Assembly: GCF_002906155.1 (NCBI RefSeq)
Contig: NZ_MUJK01000004.1
Coordinates: forward strand, 496,001-560,000
Direction of reading: 5' to 3'
DNA: 64,000 nt
From: Pseudomonas laurylsulfativorans
GTDB lineage: Bacteria; Pseudomonadota; Gammaproteobacteria; Pseudomonadales; Pseudomonadaceae
Shown here: piece by piece, positions 8,051-17,090 of the stretch
Numbering within the stretch: the stretch's first letter is position 1
Layout of the letters: the number at the start of each line of letters is the position of its first letter
Notes under the pieces: generated by a model
Seen by the model: only the letters and a program-made list of their open reading frames with translations
Databases searched by the model: none
What the model was told of the DNA's origin: nothing
Program-made: the position numbers and the translations under genes

Positions 8051-8773
8051 CTACTTGAGCCGCGATTCGTCGAGCCACTCCAGCGCCGTGCGCCACAAGC
8101 AGATACCCAGGAAGTACGCCGACATCAGTAGCCACAACCCCATCACCAACGGGTTGATCACCGGATGGTTGAGCACCAGCGACAAGCTGCACAGCAACCA
8201 GATGGCCGTCACCGCAATGTTGATCGGCATGAACCGGCGCACGCGGAACGGATGCAGGAACTTCATCCGGGTCAGCGTCAGCAGGGCCAGGCCAATGATC
8301 GTGATGAAGGTGATCCACGGTGACGGGGCGATGATGTACAGGCACAGGGCAACCACGTTCCAGGCGGCGGGGAAGCCCTGGAAGTAGTTGTCCTTGCTCT
8401 TCATGTTGACGTTGCAGAAACAGAACAGCGACGACACCAGAATCAGCGACACGCTCAGCAGCAAGGTGTAGTCCGGCAGTGGAATGTAGCGGTAGATGAA
8501 CAGGGCCGGGATAAACACATAGGTCAGGTAATCGATCACCAGGTCGAGGATCGAGCCATCGAAGCTGGGCAGCACCGACTGCACATTGACCTTGCGTGCC
8601 AGCGCCCCGTCCAGGCCGTCGACGATCAGGGCGACACCCAGCCACAACAGGCAATGGGTCGGCTGATTATCCAGCAGGGACAGGGTGGCGAGGAAAGCGG
8701 TGACCACGCCAGTGGCGGTAAAACCATGGGCGCCCCATGCTTTGAGTCTGGCGATGTACAGGGTTGAAATCAC
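8051..8773 (-). CDS. pcs: Phosphatidylcholine synthase
   Basis: 240 residues if read from GTG 8773 (VISTLYIARLKAWGAHGFTATG), which has a GGAG 9 nt upstream; an ATG at 8884 would add 37 residues unlike the family. The CDP-alcohol phosphotransferase signature is clear: DGLDGALARK ... FDGSILDLVIDYLT (residues about 50-80), with about seven membrane segments. By homology it condenses CDP-diacylglycerol with choline in the inner membrane. Length matches the family. It is followed immediately by the DUF488 gene. Confidence 0.88.
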   Translation of the reverse strand: MISTLYIARLKAWGAHGFTATGVVTAFLATLSLLDNQPTHCLLWLGVALIVDGLDGALARKVNVQSVLPSFDGSILDLVIDYLTYVFIPALFIYRYIPLPDYTLLLSVSLILVSSLFCFCNVNMKSKDNYFQGFPAAWNVVALCLYIIAPSPWITFITIIGLALLTLTRMKFLHPFRVRRFMPINIAVTAIWLLCSLSLVLNHPVINPLVMGLWLLMSAYFLGICLWRTALEWLDESRLK

Positions 8774-9031
8774 AGGGGCGTTCTCCAGTGAATGAAGCAA
8801 GCCAGTTGTCACCCCGCGCACGGGGGCGGTGGCAAACCGGGTCGGGTTGCAGGTATCGACCGGGTATCCGGGAATAAGGTTCACCCCTCATGAATTTTAG
8901 CTGTGCCGCGAATAAATACCTCGGACAAGTCCTCGTTGGCCCGGGTGCGTCAGCCCAACGGTGCTGGCACATTCGCCTGCGGGGGCTATCGTTGCCTGAC
9001 TGGATAAACCCCTTCCATAGAGGACAGCGTC

Positions 9032-9760
9032 ATGAACACCAGCGATCTGCTCGAACAATTATTGCGCGCCGGCCAGGGTTCGATGGCGCAACAGGGTGGC
9101 GGTGGCGCGTCCGCCCAAGGCGGGCTCGGCGACCTGGGTGGATTGCTCGGCGGGTTGTTGGGCGGTGGCGCCGGTGCCGGTGCTGGCGGTGGTGGCGCAG
9201 GATTGGGCGGTTTGCTCGGTGGTTTGCTGGGTGGCGGCTCGCCGATGGGCGGTGCGCCACAAAGCCGTTCCGGTGGCGGCACCCATTATGCGGCGCTGGC
9301 GTCCCTCGGCATGATGGCGTTCCAGGCGTATCAGGCGTGGCAACGCAGCCAGGCGTCGGCACCGCAGGAAGCTCCGCGCACGGTGGACTTGCTCGCCGGC
9401 CCGGAAGCTGAGGAACACAGCCATGCGATCCTGCGGGCATTGATCGCGGCGGCCAAGGCCGATGGCCGGATCGATGAATCCGAAAAGCAGATGATCAGCA
9501 CTGAAATCGGTCGTCACACCGACGATCCGCAATTGCAGCAATGGCTGGACGATGAGGTCGCCAAGCCGCTGGACGCCAATGACGTCGCGCAATCGGCCAC
9601 CGACCCCGGCATGGCCTCGGAGATGTACCTGGCCAGCGTGATGCTGGTAGACGATCAGCAGGACGCCGAGCGCAACTACCTGGATGAACTGGCCGCGGCG
9701 TTGCAGATCGACCCGCAGTTGCAATTACATCTGGAGCAACAGGCCAAAGGCACTGCCTGA
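9032..9760 (+). CDS. TerB-like/DUF533 protein with Gly-rich N-terminus
   Basis: 242 residues. Residues 20-85 are a low-complexity Gly/Leu/Ala region with repeated LGGLLGGLLGGG blocks. The C-terminal half (about 125-240) is a DUF533/TerB-like helical domain with acidic motifs (AAAKADGRIDESEKQMI and VDDQQDAERNYLDELAAAL). The family includes E. coli YebE, a protein of unknown function with a membrane-associated N-terminus. It stands alone with an AGAGGACAG ribosome-binding site. Confidence 0.85.
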   Translation: MNTSDLLEQLLRAGQGSMAQQGGGGASAQGGLGDLGGLLGGLLGGGAGAGAGGGGAGLGGLLGGLLGGGSPMGGAPQSRSGGGTHYAALASLGMMAFQAYQAWQRSQASAPQEAPRTVDLLAGPEAEEHSHAILRALIAAAKADGRIDESEKQMISTEIGRHTDDPQLQQWLDDEVAKPLDANDVAQSATDPGMASEMYLASVMLVDDQQDAERNYLDELAAALQIDPQLQLHLEQQAKGTA

Positions 9761-9784
9761 CCGGTTGCATGGCAAAAATCCAAC

Positions 9785-9875
9785 TGTAGGAGCTGGCTTG
9801 CCAGCGAAGACGGAGTGTCAGGCGCCATCAATGTTGGAGGTGCCAGCCTCTTCGCCGGCAAGCCAGCTCCTACGG
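9785..9875. repeat. REP pair (REPIN)
   Basis: Inverted pair of the GTAGGAGCTGGCTTGCCAG type in the 268-bp gap before ligD. The rest of that gap shows no gene. Confidence 0.9.
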
Positions 9876-10028
9876 GTTTGATGTAGGGCACATATCCTGC
9901 TTATACCCCGCGATACCAGCCCGTCTGTCCGGGCATTTCCCACACCGATTGAATTATTGCGCCGCTCGCCGGCTCTGCTTGGTTAGGAGACGTTTGCATT
10001 CGACGTCCTGGCGCGAAGCAGGTGAGCC

Positions 10029-12035
10029 ATGCCCCGCAACTTAGATGACGTGCGCGATTTTTCGGCGACTCGCGAGCCAGCCGCCAAGCGCTCAAGCAAG
10101 GAAAAATCATCGCCACTGACCGGTGCGCGCAAAGCCAGGCTGCCGGATCTGCTCAAACCTGAACTGGCGACGCTGGTGGACAAAGTCCCGGACGGCCCGT
10201 GGAGTTACGAAATCAAGTTCGACGGCTACCGGATCATGGCCCGCATCGAGCACGGTGAGGTGAAGCTGATGACCCGCAATGGTCACGACTGGACCCACAA
10301 ACTGCCGGGGCAAGCCCAGGCCCTCGCCGCGCTCGGCCTGGAATCGGCGTGGCTCGATGGTGAAATGGTGGTGGCCGACGATCAAGGTGTGCCGGATTTT
10401 CAGGCACTGCAAAACGCCTTTGAGGCGGATCGCAGCGAGGGCATTCTCTACTACCTGTTCGATATGCCGTACCTCAACGGCGTGGACTTGCGCGAAGTCC
10501 CGGTCGAAGAGCGGCGGGCCGCGCTTTCGACAGTGCTCAACGCCAACGACCAGCCGTTGCTGCGCTTCTCCGAGTCGTTTGGCGAGGAGCCGCATGCCTT
10601 GCTCAACAGCGCCTGCCAGATGCGCATGGAAGGGTTGATCGGCAAGCGCCTGGGCTCGCCTTATGTATCCCGGCGCAGCAGCGACTGGATCAAGCTCAAA
10701 TGCCAGCATCGACAGGAGTTCGTCATCGTCGGTTTCACCGACCCGAAAGGCTCGCGCCATGCCTTCGGCGCACTGCTGCTGGGGCTGCATGACCGCGATA
10801 GTGGCGAGTTGCGTTACGCGGGCAAAGTCGGCACTGGGTTCAACGAGACGACCCTGCGCAGCATCCATGAGCAGCTCAAGCCGTTGCAGGTGAAAAAACC
10901 GTCGGTGGTCAATCCACCCGGCGGTTCCGAGGCGAGGGATGTGCACTGGCTCAAACCCCGATTGCTGGCCGAAGTGGCCTTCGCCGAAATGACCAGGGAT
11001 GGCTCGGTGCGTCATGCCGTGTTCCATGGCCTGCGCAATGATAAACCGGCACAAGGCATCACTGAGGAGCGCGTGAAGACCGTGAAGACCACCACTGGGA
11101 AAAAAACCACGCACAAGAAAACCGCGCCCGCACCGTCACAAATCGGCCTGGAGGAGGGCAAGGTGCGCATCACTCACCCGGACCGGGTGATAGACCCCGA
11201 CAGCGGCACCACCAAGCTGCAACTCGCGCAGTACTACGCAAGTGTCGCCGAGTGGATTCTGCCCGAACTCAAGGATCGCCCGGTGGCGCTGGTGCGTGCA
11301 CCGGACGGCATCGGCGGCGAACTGTTTTTCCAGAAGAATGCCGAGCACCTGGCGATCCCCGGCATCACCACCCTCGACAAACAACTCACCGGCCAGCCGA
11401 TGATGCTGATCAACAACGCCGAGGCGCTGATTGGCGCGGTGCAGATGGGTACCGTGGAGCTGCATACCTGGAACGCCACCTCGGACAACCTCGACAAGCC
11501 GGATCGCTTTGTCCTCGACCTTGACCCGGACCCGGCGCTGCCGTGGACGCGCATGGTCGAGGCCACGCAACTGACGCTGTCGGTGCTGGATGAGCTGGGG
11601 CTCAAGGCGTTTCTGAAAACCAGCGGTGGCAAGGGCATTCACGTGGTGGTGCCGCTGACCCGCAAGCTCGGTTGGGATGAGGTCAAGGACTTCAGCCATG
11701 CCATTGTCAGCCACATGGCCAATCTGTTGCCCGAGCGTTTTTCGGCGGTGTCGGGGCCGAAGAACCGGGTCGGGCGGATCTTCATCGATTACCTGCGCAA
11801 CGGTCTGGGGGCGACCACCATTTGCGCCTACGCCGCGCGCACCCGTGAAGGGCTGCCGGTGTCAGTGCCGATCTTTCGTGAGGAGTTGGCGCAGCTCAAG
11901 GGAGGGAATCAATGGAACGTGCACAACCTGCACGAACGCCTTGCAGAAGTGGGGGACGCGCCATGGGCCCAGATGCCCGGGACCCGGCAGGCCATCACCG
12001 CCGAAATGCGTCGGCGGGTCGGAATGAAAAAGTAG
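10029..12035 (+). CDS. ligD: DNA ligase D lacking the 3'-phosphoesterase domain
   Basis: 668 residues. After a basic linker (1-40) comes an ATP-dependent ligase domain with adenylated Lys63 in EIKFDGYR, then WLDGEMV, LFDMPYLNG and KLKC motifs. A polymerase/primase LigD domain occupies about 375-668 (DLDPDPALPW, FLKTSGGKGIHVVVPL, SGPKNRVGRIFIDYLRN). The N-terminal phosphoesterase domain of usual PE-Lig-Pol pseudomonad LigD proteins (about 850 residues) is absent. An in-frame stop lies directly upstream (10023-10025), so it is not a missed start. No ku gene is in the window. Role: end joining or another repair pathway. Confidence 0.9.
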   Translation: MPRNLDDVRDFSATREPAAKRSSKEKSSPLTGARKARLPDLLKPELATLVDKVPDGPWSYEIKFDGYRIMARIEHGEVKLMTRNGHDWTHKLPGQAQALAALGLESAWLDGEMVVADDQGVPDFQALQNAFEADRSEGILYYLFDMPYLNGVDLREVPVEERRAALSTVLNANDQPLLRFSESFGEEPHALLNSACQMRMEGLIGKRLGSPYVSRRSSDWIKLKCQHRQEFVIVGFTDPKGSRHAFGALLLGLHDRDSGELRYAGKVGTGFNETTLRSIHEQLKPLQVKKPSVVNPPGGSEARDVHWLKPRLLAEVAFAEMTRDGSVRHAVFHGLRNDKPAQGITEERVKTVKTTTGKKTTHKKTAPAPSQIGLEEGKVRITHPDRVIDPDSGTTKLQLAQYYASVAEWILPELKDRPVALVRAPDGIGGELFFQKNAEHLAIPGITTLDKQLTGQPMMLINNAEALIGAVQMGTVELHTWNATSDNLDKPDRFVLDLDPDPALPWTRMVEATQLTLSVLDELGLKAFLKTSGGKGIHVVVPLTRKLGWDEVKDFSHAIVSHMANLLPERFSAVSGPKNRVGRIFIDYLRNGLGATTICAYAARTREGLPVSVPIFREELAQLKGGNQWNVHNLHERLAEVGDAPWAQMPGTRQAITAEMRRRVGMKK

Positions 12036-12052
12036 CCGCAAACGACGACCTC

Positions 12053-12163
12053 CTGTGGCGAGGGAGCTTGCTCGCGCTCGACTGCGCAGCAGTCGCAAAA
12101 TGGTCATTGTCGACCGGGTTTTGCGGCTGCTACGCAACCCAGCGCGAGCAAGCTCGCCACAGG
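12053..12163. repeat. REP pair of the TGTGGCGAGG type
   Basis: Inverted arms TGTGGCGAGGGAGCTTGCTC / GAGCAAGCTCGCCACA, with an inner GACTGCGCAGCAGTC hairpin. Lies between convergent ligD and the DUF3313 gene. Confidence 0.88.
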
Positions 12164-12171
12164 GGTGGGTG

Positions 12172-12846
12172 TTACTTGATGAAGGCCTGGAAGTCGGTAC
12201 CCAGTTTGTCGATCGCCGCCTTGAAGTCCTTGGCGGTAATCTGCTGGCTTTCGTTTTTCAGTTCGGTGCCGAACACCTTGCGCACCACTTTGGCTACGGT
12301 CTGGTTGCTCTTCGCGTCGATGAATTCGGCTTCGATGAACAGGGTGGTTTCCTGGTCACGGTGACCGGTGGCGGCTTGGGTTGCGCCGACTACGGCGGCG
12401 ATGGGAACCACTTCATACCACTTCATGCCTTCGTTCTCGGCGTTCACCCCGGTAATCGCAGCACGCATGATCAGCGGCCGGGAACCCGCCGGAGCGGCTG
12501 ACGGGGTGGACACTACGCGGTATTTCTGACCCAGCGTGGTCTTGGCCTTGTTGGTCATGTAGTTCTGAATGTCGGTCAGCGTCTGCTGGTTGACCCGCTC
12601 ATCGGGCTTAGGCGCCGGGTAAAGCTCCAGTTTGTTGAACACCACCGTGTCATAGGCATTCGGGTTCCACGAAGGGCTGACCCAGCGCATCGCGGTACCG
12701 CCGCTCGGCGTTTCCACCTCCTGCAGGTTGTTGTAGTTGGACAGGAAGCCTGAGTACTGCTCCTTCTCCGTCACTTTCGAGGTGCAACCGCCTAGCAGCA
12801 GACTGGCCAGCGTGGCGCCGACGAGCAGTTTTCGGGACAGATTCAT
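12172..12846 (-). CDS. DUF3313 lipoprotein
   Basis: 224 residues with a lipoprotein signal: basic start, hydrophobic core and lipobox LLGGC at Cys21. The mature sequence (YSGFLSNYNNLQEV, AMRWVSPSWNPNAYDTVVFNKLELYP, later GATQAATG) fits the DUF3313 family of predicted outer-membrane lipoproteins. Function unknown. It follows the FadL-like gene after about 50 bp on the same strand and may be cotranscribed. Confidence 0.85.
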   Translation of the reverse strand: MNLSRKLLVGATLASLLLGGCTSKVTEKEQYSGFLSNYNNLQEVETPSGGTAMRWVSPSWNPNAYDTVVFNKLELYPAPKPDERVNQQTLTDIQNYMTNKAKTTLGQKYRVVSTPSAAPAGSRPLIMRAAITGVNAENEGMKWYEVVPIAAVVGATQAATGHRDQETTLFIEAEFIDAKSNQTVAKVVRKVFGTELKNESQQITAKDFKAAIDKLGTDFQAFIK

Positions 12847-12896
12847 AGTTGTGTTTACTCCTTGGATGAAATCGTCGTTCTTTTGTCAGCGGTACA

Positions 12897-14165
12897 TCAG
12901 AATCGCCAAGTCATGTTCCCGGACAAGGCTTGAATCCAGGCATTATCGAATTGACCGGATACTCGATTGCCCGATACGGATTTGGTTTGCTCGACCGGCA
13001 TGTCGCCGAGCCAGACCATGGCCCAACTGACGTTGACATCGGTGTCCTTGTTCAGAGCATAGGTGGCTCCTGTGGCAATGCGCCAGGATTCGTTCATCGG
13101 CACCACCACACTGCGATTGCTGTCCGAGACGGCGCTGCTGTCGTAGGCCACGCCGAAGTTCCACAACAACTGCTCGGTGGCCTGGTATTGCGCGCCCAGG
13201 GAGAGGTGCCAGGTGTCCTTGAAGCCGGCGTCGACAGCTTTTGATTGCGAGCCAAACGCCGTCGTGTCGACCTCTACGGCGATGTCACCGAACTCGGACC
13301 AGTCCTGCCAGTTGGCCGAAGCCAGCAGCGCCCATTGCCGGTCCAGTTGCTGGAACAGGCTCAAGGTCACGGTTTGCGGCACCTTCATGTCGAGTTCGGT
13401 GTTGGTGTTGTTGATTCTATCGAGCAGACGTCCGTCGCCCTTCACATCGAGACGGTCCTCGAAGTCCAGGTCGACCTGGCTGGTGTAGGTCAGGCCGATG
13501 CGCGTGCCGGGTTGCGGGGCGTAGATCACGCCGACGTTGGCGCCATAGCCCCAGTCGTTGTCGCGGTACTTGTACTGGCCGTCAGCGCGGTCAGTGAAGC
13601 CGAAAGGAGAGCGATCGATGGCGGTGTCTGCCTTCAACATGCCGTACATGGCCTTGATGCCCAGGCCGACCGACCACTGCTCGTTGAAGCGATACGCCAC
13701 GCTGGGGACCAGTGACAAACCGAGCAAGCTGGAGTTTTGCGCGAAGTAGCGGCCGGACCAGTCGTTGTCATAATTGAGCGCCAGGCCGAAGTCACCGTAT
13801 TGGCCGAAACCGACGCTCCAGTGCTCGTCCAGTTCATGGCTGATGAAGAAGCTGCCACCGGGCATTGGATCGAGGGCATTGCCACTGCCGCTGCCCGGGA
13901 CGTTGGTGCCGGAGTCGCGGTCGAAGCTCAAATCACCGTACAGAACTTGCAGGCCGGCGGTGATTTGCGTACCGGGCAGATAGCTCATGCCTGCGGGGTT
14001 GCTGGCGATGGTCGAGGGGCCTTGGGCGCGGGCGGCAGCGCCGGCGTTGGCCAGGCCGGCGTTATCGGTGCCGATTTCATAGAGCATGATGCCACCGGCC
14101 CAGGCTTGCTGGCAGCACAGGGCAAGGAGCGTGAAGGTGGGCAGGGCATAGGTTCTTGTCGACAT
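12897..14165 (-). CDS. FadL/OmpP1/TodX-type outer-membrane transporter
   Basis: 422 residues with a signal peptide (cleavage near AWA at about 23). The N-terminus GGIMLYEIGTDNAGLANAGAAARA is the hatch-domain start typical of the FadL family (NxGxA-type motif). It ends in an aromatic residue (TWRF), as beta-barrel proteins do. The family moves hydrophobic compounds across the outer membrane. It lies 71 bp downstream of the sulfatase gene on the same strand, separated by a hairpin, so it may deliver the sulfatase substrate or export its product (inference). Confidence 0.88.
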   Translation of the reverse strand: MSTRTYALPTFTLLALCCQQAWAGGIMLYEIGTDNAGLANAGAAARAQGPSTIASNPAGMSYLPGTQITAGLQVLYGDLSFDRDSGTNVPGSGSGNALDPMPGGSFFISHELDEHWSVGFGQYGDFGLALNYDNDWSGRYFAQNSSLLGLSLVPSVAYRFNEQWSVGLGIKAMYGMLKADTAIDRSPFGFTDRADGQYKYRDNDWGYGANVGVIYAPQPGTRIGLTYTSQVDLDFEDRLDVKGDGRLLDRINNTNTELDMKVPQTVTLSLFQQLDRQWALLASANWQDWSEFGDIAVEVDTTAFGSQSKAVDAGFKDTWHLSLGAQYQATEQLLWNFGVAYDSSAVSDSNRSVVVPMNESWRIATGATYALNKDTDVNVSWAMVWLGDMPVEQTKSVSGNRVSGQFDNAWIQALSGNMTWRF

Positions 14166-14198
14166 CGAACTACCTCAGCAAATGTCCATTTTTCGAAC

Positions 14199-14222
14199 AA
14201 GGGTGGCGTTCACCCGCCACCC
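14199..14222 (-). terminator. Possible hairpin terminator after the sulfatase gene
   Basis: GGGTGGCG / CGCCACCC inverted repeat with a 6-nt loop, just past the sulfatase stop. The following T tract is weak (TTGTTCG), so it may be an attenuator or processing site rather than a strong terminator. Confidence 0.45.
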
Positions 14223-14236
14223 GTGAATTCGGCTGA

Positions 14237-15850
14237 CTACTTGGCCATCTCGGCCCGCGCTGCAGCGATCTTGGCTTTGACCGAATCCAGGTTGAAGCTC
14301 GCGCCTTTTTGCATCGGCGGAAACTCGATCGCTGTTTCAGCCAGTTTGGCCACCTGTTGCTGGACGAACACGAAGCGCCAGAACTGGAATTTGAACCAGT
14401 CGAAGTATTGTTGCGAACCCTGCGCGGCCTGGTTTTCCGGCCAGCCCATACGCTCGAACGGGTCGAGTCGCAGATTGGTCAGGATCGGCACGTCCACAGC
14501 AACTTTAGCCCCCATCCATCCACCCGGCTGATCAATGAAGCGATATTTGTAGTCGTCTATGCGCACTGCACCCAGGGCACTCTCTCCAAAGTAGAAGATT
14601 TCATGCCGGTTCGACGGACCTTTTCCGGTGATCATTGGCGTTTGATCATAGCCGTCCAGATGAACCTTGTAGGTGGTGTCGCCCAACTGTTTGCCTTTGA
14701 GCAATTCGGCGGTGATGTTCGGGTTGCCCGCCGCCGCGACCAGGGTCGGGAACCAGTCCATGCCGGACATGATGCCGTTGGCGATCTGGTTGGCCGGCAC
14801 CTTGCCTGGCCAGCGGATGATTGCCGGCGCCCGGAAGCCACCTTCCATGACCGTGCCTTTGCCCATGGCGAACGGGGTGGTGCCGCCATCAGGCCAGGTG
14901 AAGTTCTCGGCACCGTTGTCGGTGGTGAAGATCACGATGGTGTTGTCGTCCATGCCGTCTTTTTTGAGTTTGGCCATGACGTCGCCAACGATGTCATCGA
15001 GCTGCGCCATGCCTGCTTCCTGTTCAGACCAGCCATTCTGCGAGTTGCGCATGGCTTCGTACTTATCGGACAGGTGCGTGACGATGTGCATGCGGGTCGG
15101 GTTGAGCCAGACGAAGAAGGGTTTGTTGTCCTGTTTGGCCTTGTCGATGAACGAGAAGGCCTTGTCGCGAATCTCGTCGTCGACGGTTTTCATCCGGTCT
15201 GGATAGAGCGTGCCGGCATCTTCGATTTTCTGCTTGCCGACTTTGCCCCAGCGCGGCATCACGGTTGGGTCGTCGGTGGTGGTGGCCCAGCTGTGGACCA
15301 TGTTGCGGGGGCCGACGCTGTCCAGCAGCTCCTTCGGATAATTGGGGTGTGCCGGGTCTTCCATGGCGTCGAGGTGGTAGAGGTAGCCGAAGAATTCGTC
15401 GAAGCCATGGACGGTGGGCAGGAACTGGTTGAGGTCGCCCAAGTGGTTCTTGCCGAACTGGCCGGTGGCATATCCCATGGCCTTGAGGGTGGTCGCGATG
15501 GTCACGGCTTCGGCGGGAATACCCACGGGTGAGCCGGCCTGGCCGACGGTGGTCATGCCGGTACGAATCGGTAATTCGCCGGTGATGAAATTGGCGCGCC
15601 CGGCGGTGCAACTGGCCTCGGCGTAGTAATCGGTGAAACGCATGCCTTCATTCGCCAGTTGGTCGAGGTTGGGCGTTCTGCCGGCCATCATGCCCTGGTT
15701 GTAGACACCGATATTCGACCAGCCAATATCGTCGCCCATGATCACCAGGATGTTGGGGACCTTGTCGGCGGCCAGGGTCAGGCCGGGAAGCGCCATTGCA
15801 GACAGCAGCAAGGGTAGTGCGAACATCGTGGATAAGGTTGTCCGGTTCAT
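14237..15850 (-). CDS. Periplasmic arylsulfatase-type sulfatase
   Basis: 537 residues from ATG 15850, where a signal peptide begins (cleavage near LTLAADK at about 28). The N-terminal metal site NILVIMGDDIGW, the formylglycine motif at Cys81 (SCTAGRAN, a C-x-A-x-R variant of C-x-P-x-R) and GKNHLGD are alkaline-phosphatase-superfamily sulfatase features. It needs a formylglycine-generating enzyme encoded elsewhere. Unlike the organosulfur proteins at 50-60 kb it has ordinary Met content, so it may not be a sulfur-starvation protein. The substrate is unknown. Confidence 0.88.
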   Translation of the reverse strand: MNRTTLSTMFALPLLLSAMALPGLTLAADKVPNILVIMGDDIGWSNIGVYNQGMMAGRTPNLDQLANEGMRFTDYYAEASCTAGRANFITGELPIRTGMTTVGQAGSPVGIPAEAVTIATTLKAMGYATGQFGKNHLGDLNQFLPTVHGFDEFFGYLYHLDAMEDPAHPNYPKELLDSVGPRNMVHSWATTTDDPTVMPRWGKVGKQKIEDAGTLYPDRMKTVDDEIRDKAFSFIDKAKQDNKPFFVWLNPTRMHIVTHLSDKYEAMRNSQNGWSEQEAGMAQLDDIVGDVMAKLKKDGMDDNTIVIFTTDNGAENFTWPDGGTTPFAMGKGTVMEGGFRAPAIIRWPGKVPANQIANGIMSGMDWFPTLVAAAGNPNITAELLKGKQLGDTTYKVHLDGYDQTPMITGKGPSNRHEIFYFGESALGAVRIDDYKYRFIDQPGGWMGAKVAVDVPILTNLRLDPFERMGWPENQAAQGSQQYFDWFKFQFWRFVFVQQQVAKLAETAIEFPPMQKGASFNLDSVKAKIAAARAEMAK

Positions 15851-16035
15851 GTCGAGCTCCTGCGTACTTGCGTGAGTACATCGAGACGAGCCCCCGACCG
15901 TCATTGAAATTCGTAGCCCCCCCGCGGAGAGCGTAGATTTGAATGGCGAAATATCCAGTAATGGATAGTCAGAAAGTTGGTGTTTCAAATGTGTTGCAGC
16001 GGCACGAAACAAGGGCCAGGACGCCGTTCGGGTCG

Positions 16036-16058
16036 GGCGGCGAGCGTTACTCGCCGCC
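16036..16058. terminator. Hairpin after the DUF3303 gene
   Basis: Perfect 9-bp inverted repeat GGCGGCGAG/CTCGCCGCC with a 5-nt loop, 11 nt past the DUF3303 stop. No T run follows on the minus strand, so the terminator call is tentative. Confidence 0.4.
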
Positions 16059-16068
16059 TCAGTCTTCA

Positions 16069-16347
16069 TTACCGGGCGGCAGTGGCAGCCAGCAGTGGCG
16101 CGATCTGCTCATCGGTCAATGCGGCGTGCACGTCCATGCTCATCAGGTCGTTCCACTGCAGTACCCATTGTTGAATCGGCACGAAGTCACTGGCCTCGGC
16201 AATGCCGAAACCGGCCGAACTCCCTACTGCGTGCCAGCGCCCGTGCATGGTGACACCTGCAGGTGGTGCGCCACCGGTCTTGAGAAAACGTGCAATTGCG
16301 GCATCACGGTTATCCGGGCTGATTGTCCAACTGACGATGAATAACAT
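16069..16347 (-). CDS. DUF3303-like small protein
   Basis: 92 residues from ATG 16347, chosen for an AGGAGG 6-7 nt upstream; an earlier in-frame start lacks one. MLFIVSWTISPDNRDAAIARF, then GRWHAVGSSAGFGIAEA and a C-terminal VQQW-type segment fit the DUF3303 family of small ferredoxin-fold proteins. No signal peptide. Function unknown. It is upstream of and codirectional with the sulfatase gene, but about 220 bp separate them. Confidence 0.78.
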   Translation of the reverse strand: MLFIVSWTISPDNRDAAIARFLKTGGAPPAGVTMHGRWHAVGSSAGFGIAEASDFVPIQQWVLQWNDLMSMDVHAALTDEQIAPLLAATAAR

Positions 16348-16550
16348 CGGCCACCTCCTGTTGCGCATTGGCACCTGTTTGCTGTGCGTACCGGGCTGGT
16401 GCCGGGGCCGTGGCCACGCTTGGGGTTCCAGTTCCGTCCTGGCTGGCTTGCGGCAAAATCTCCCATGGAAGGCATAGCAGTGCCCCGCGGTTCATGTATG
16501 ACCGCTGATCCTGTTTCGGTGCATTCTCGAGGGGGTAACAGACGCCTGTC

Positions 16551-17090
16551 TCACCAGCGAAACATGGGCAAGGGCCGCAGCGGCGAGCGGATCAATTGCC
16601 GGGCGGAAAGCTTCATCAACATCGAGTGAAAACCATGATCGGGAAAGGTCGACTGCACGGTTTTGATGAAGCTTCGGGGCAAGCCGAAACGGACCAGACC
16701 CAGGGACACATCCACCAGATCGGCCTGGCGAAAGGGTTCGACGCTGTCGGCACAGGCACCGCGATACCGACGCAGCTTGTGATGTTCAAGTATCAATGCG
16801 CTGACTTCATCCTTCAGTTCCGGGCGGTGTTGGCTGTCGAGATATTCAGTGGCCAGGGCAATGGACGGCGGCAGGTAGTCAAGGGTGTCATCGGTCCAGA
16901 TACCCAGGTCATGAAACGCCGCCGCGATTTGTACGGCGTCCGAGGGCAGGCCTTCGGTACCGTTGAGGGCGGTATAGAAATTCAGCACCCGGTAAATGTG
17001 GTTGCGGTAGCCCTGCAGGTCGGCACCGATGGCCAGGGCGAACGAGGTGAGAATCTCGTCGGTGAGGGGGAACTCAAGAATGGGTTTCAT
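16551..17090 (-). CDS. HD-domain phosphohydrolase-like protein
   Basis: 179 residues. Metal-binding HD residues: His31 (RNHIYRVLNF), His60-Asp61 (AAAFHDLGIW) and a later EHHKLRRY. This is the HD superfamily layout of small phosphohydrolases, but the substrate cannot be assigned. The start codon lies next to the stop of the upstream gene (17090), so the two form an operon. Confidence 0.8.
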   Translation of the reverse strand: MKPILEFPLTDEILTSFALAIGADLQGYRNHIYRVLNFYTALNGTEGLPSDAVQIAAAFHDLGIWTDDTLDYLPPSIALATEYLDSQHRPELKDEVSALILEHHKLRRYRGACADSVEPFRQADLVDVSLGLVRFGLPRSFIKTVQSTFPDHGFHSMLMKLSARQLIRSPLRPLPMFRW

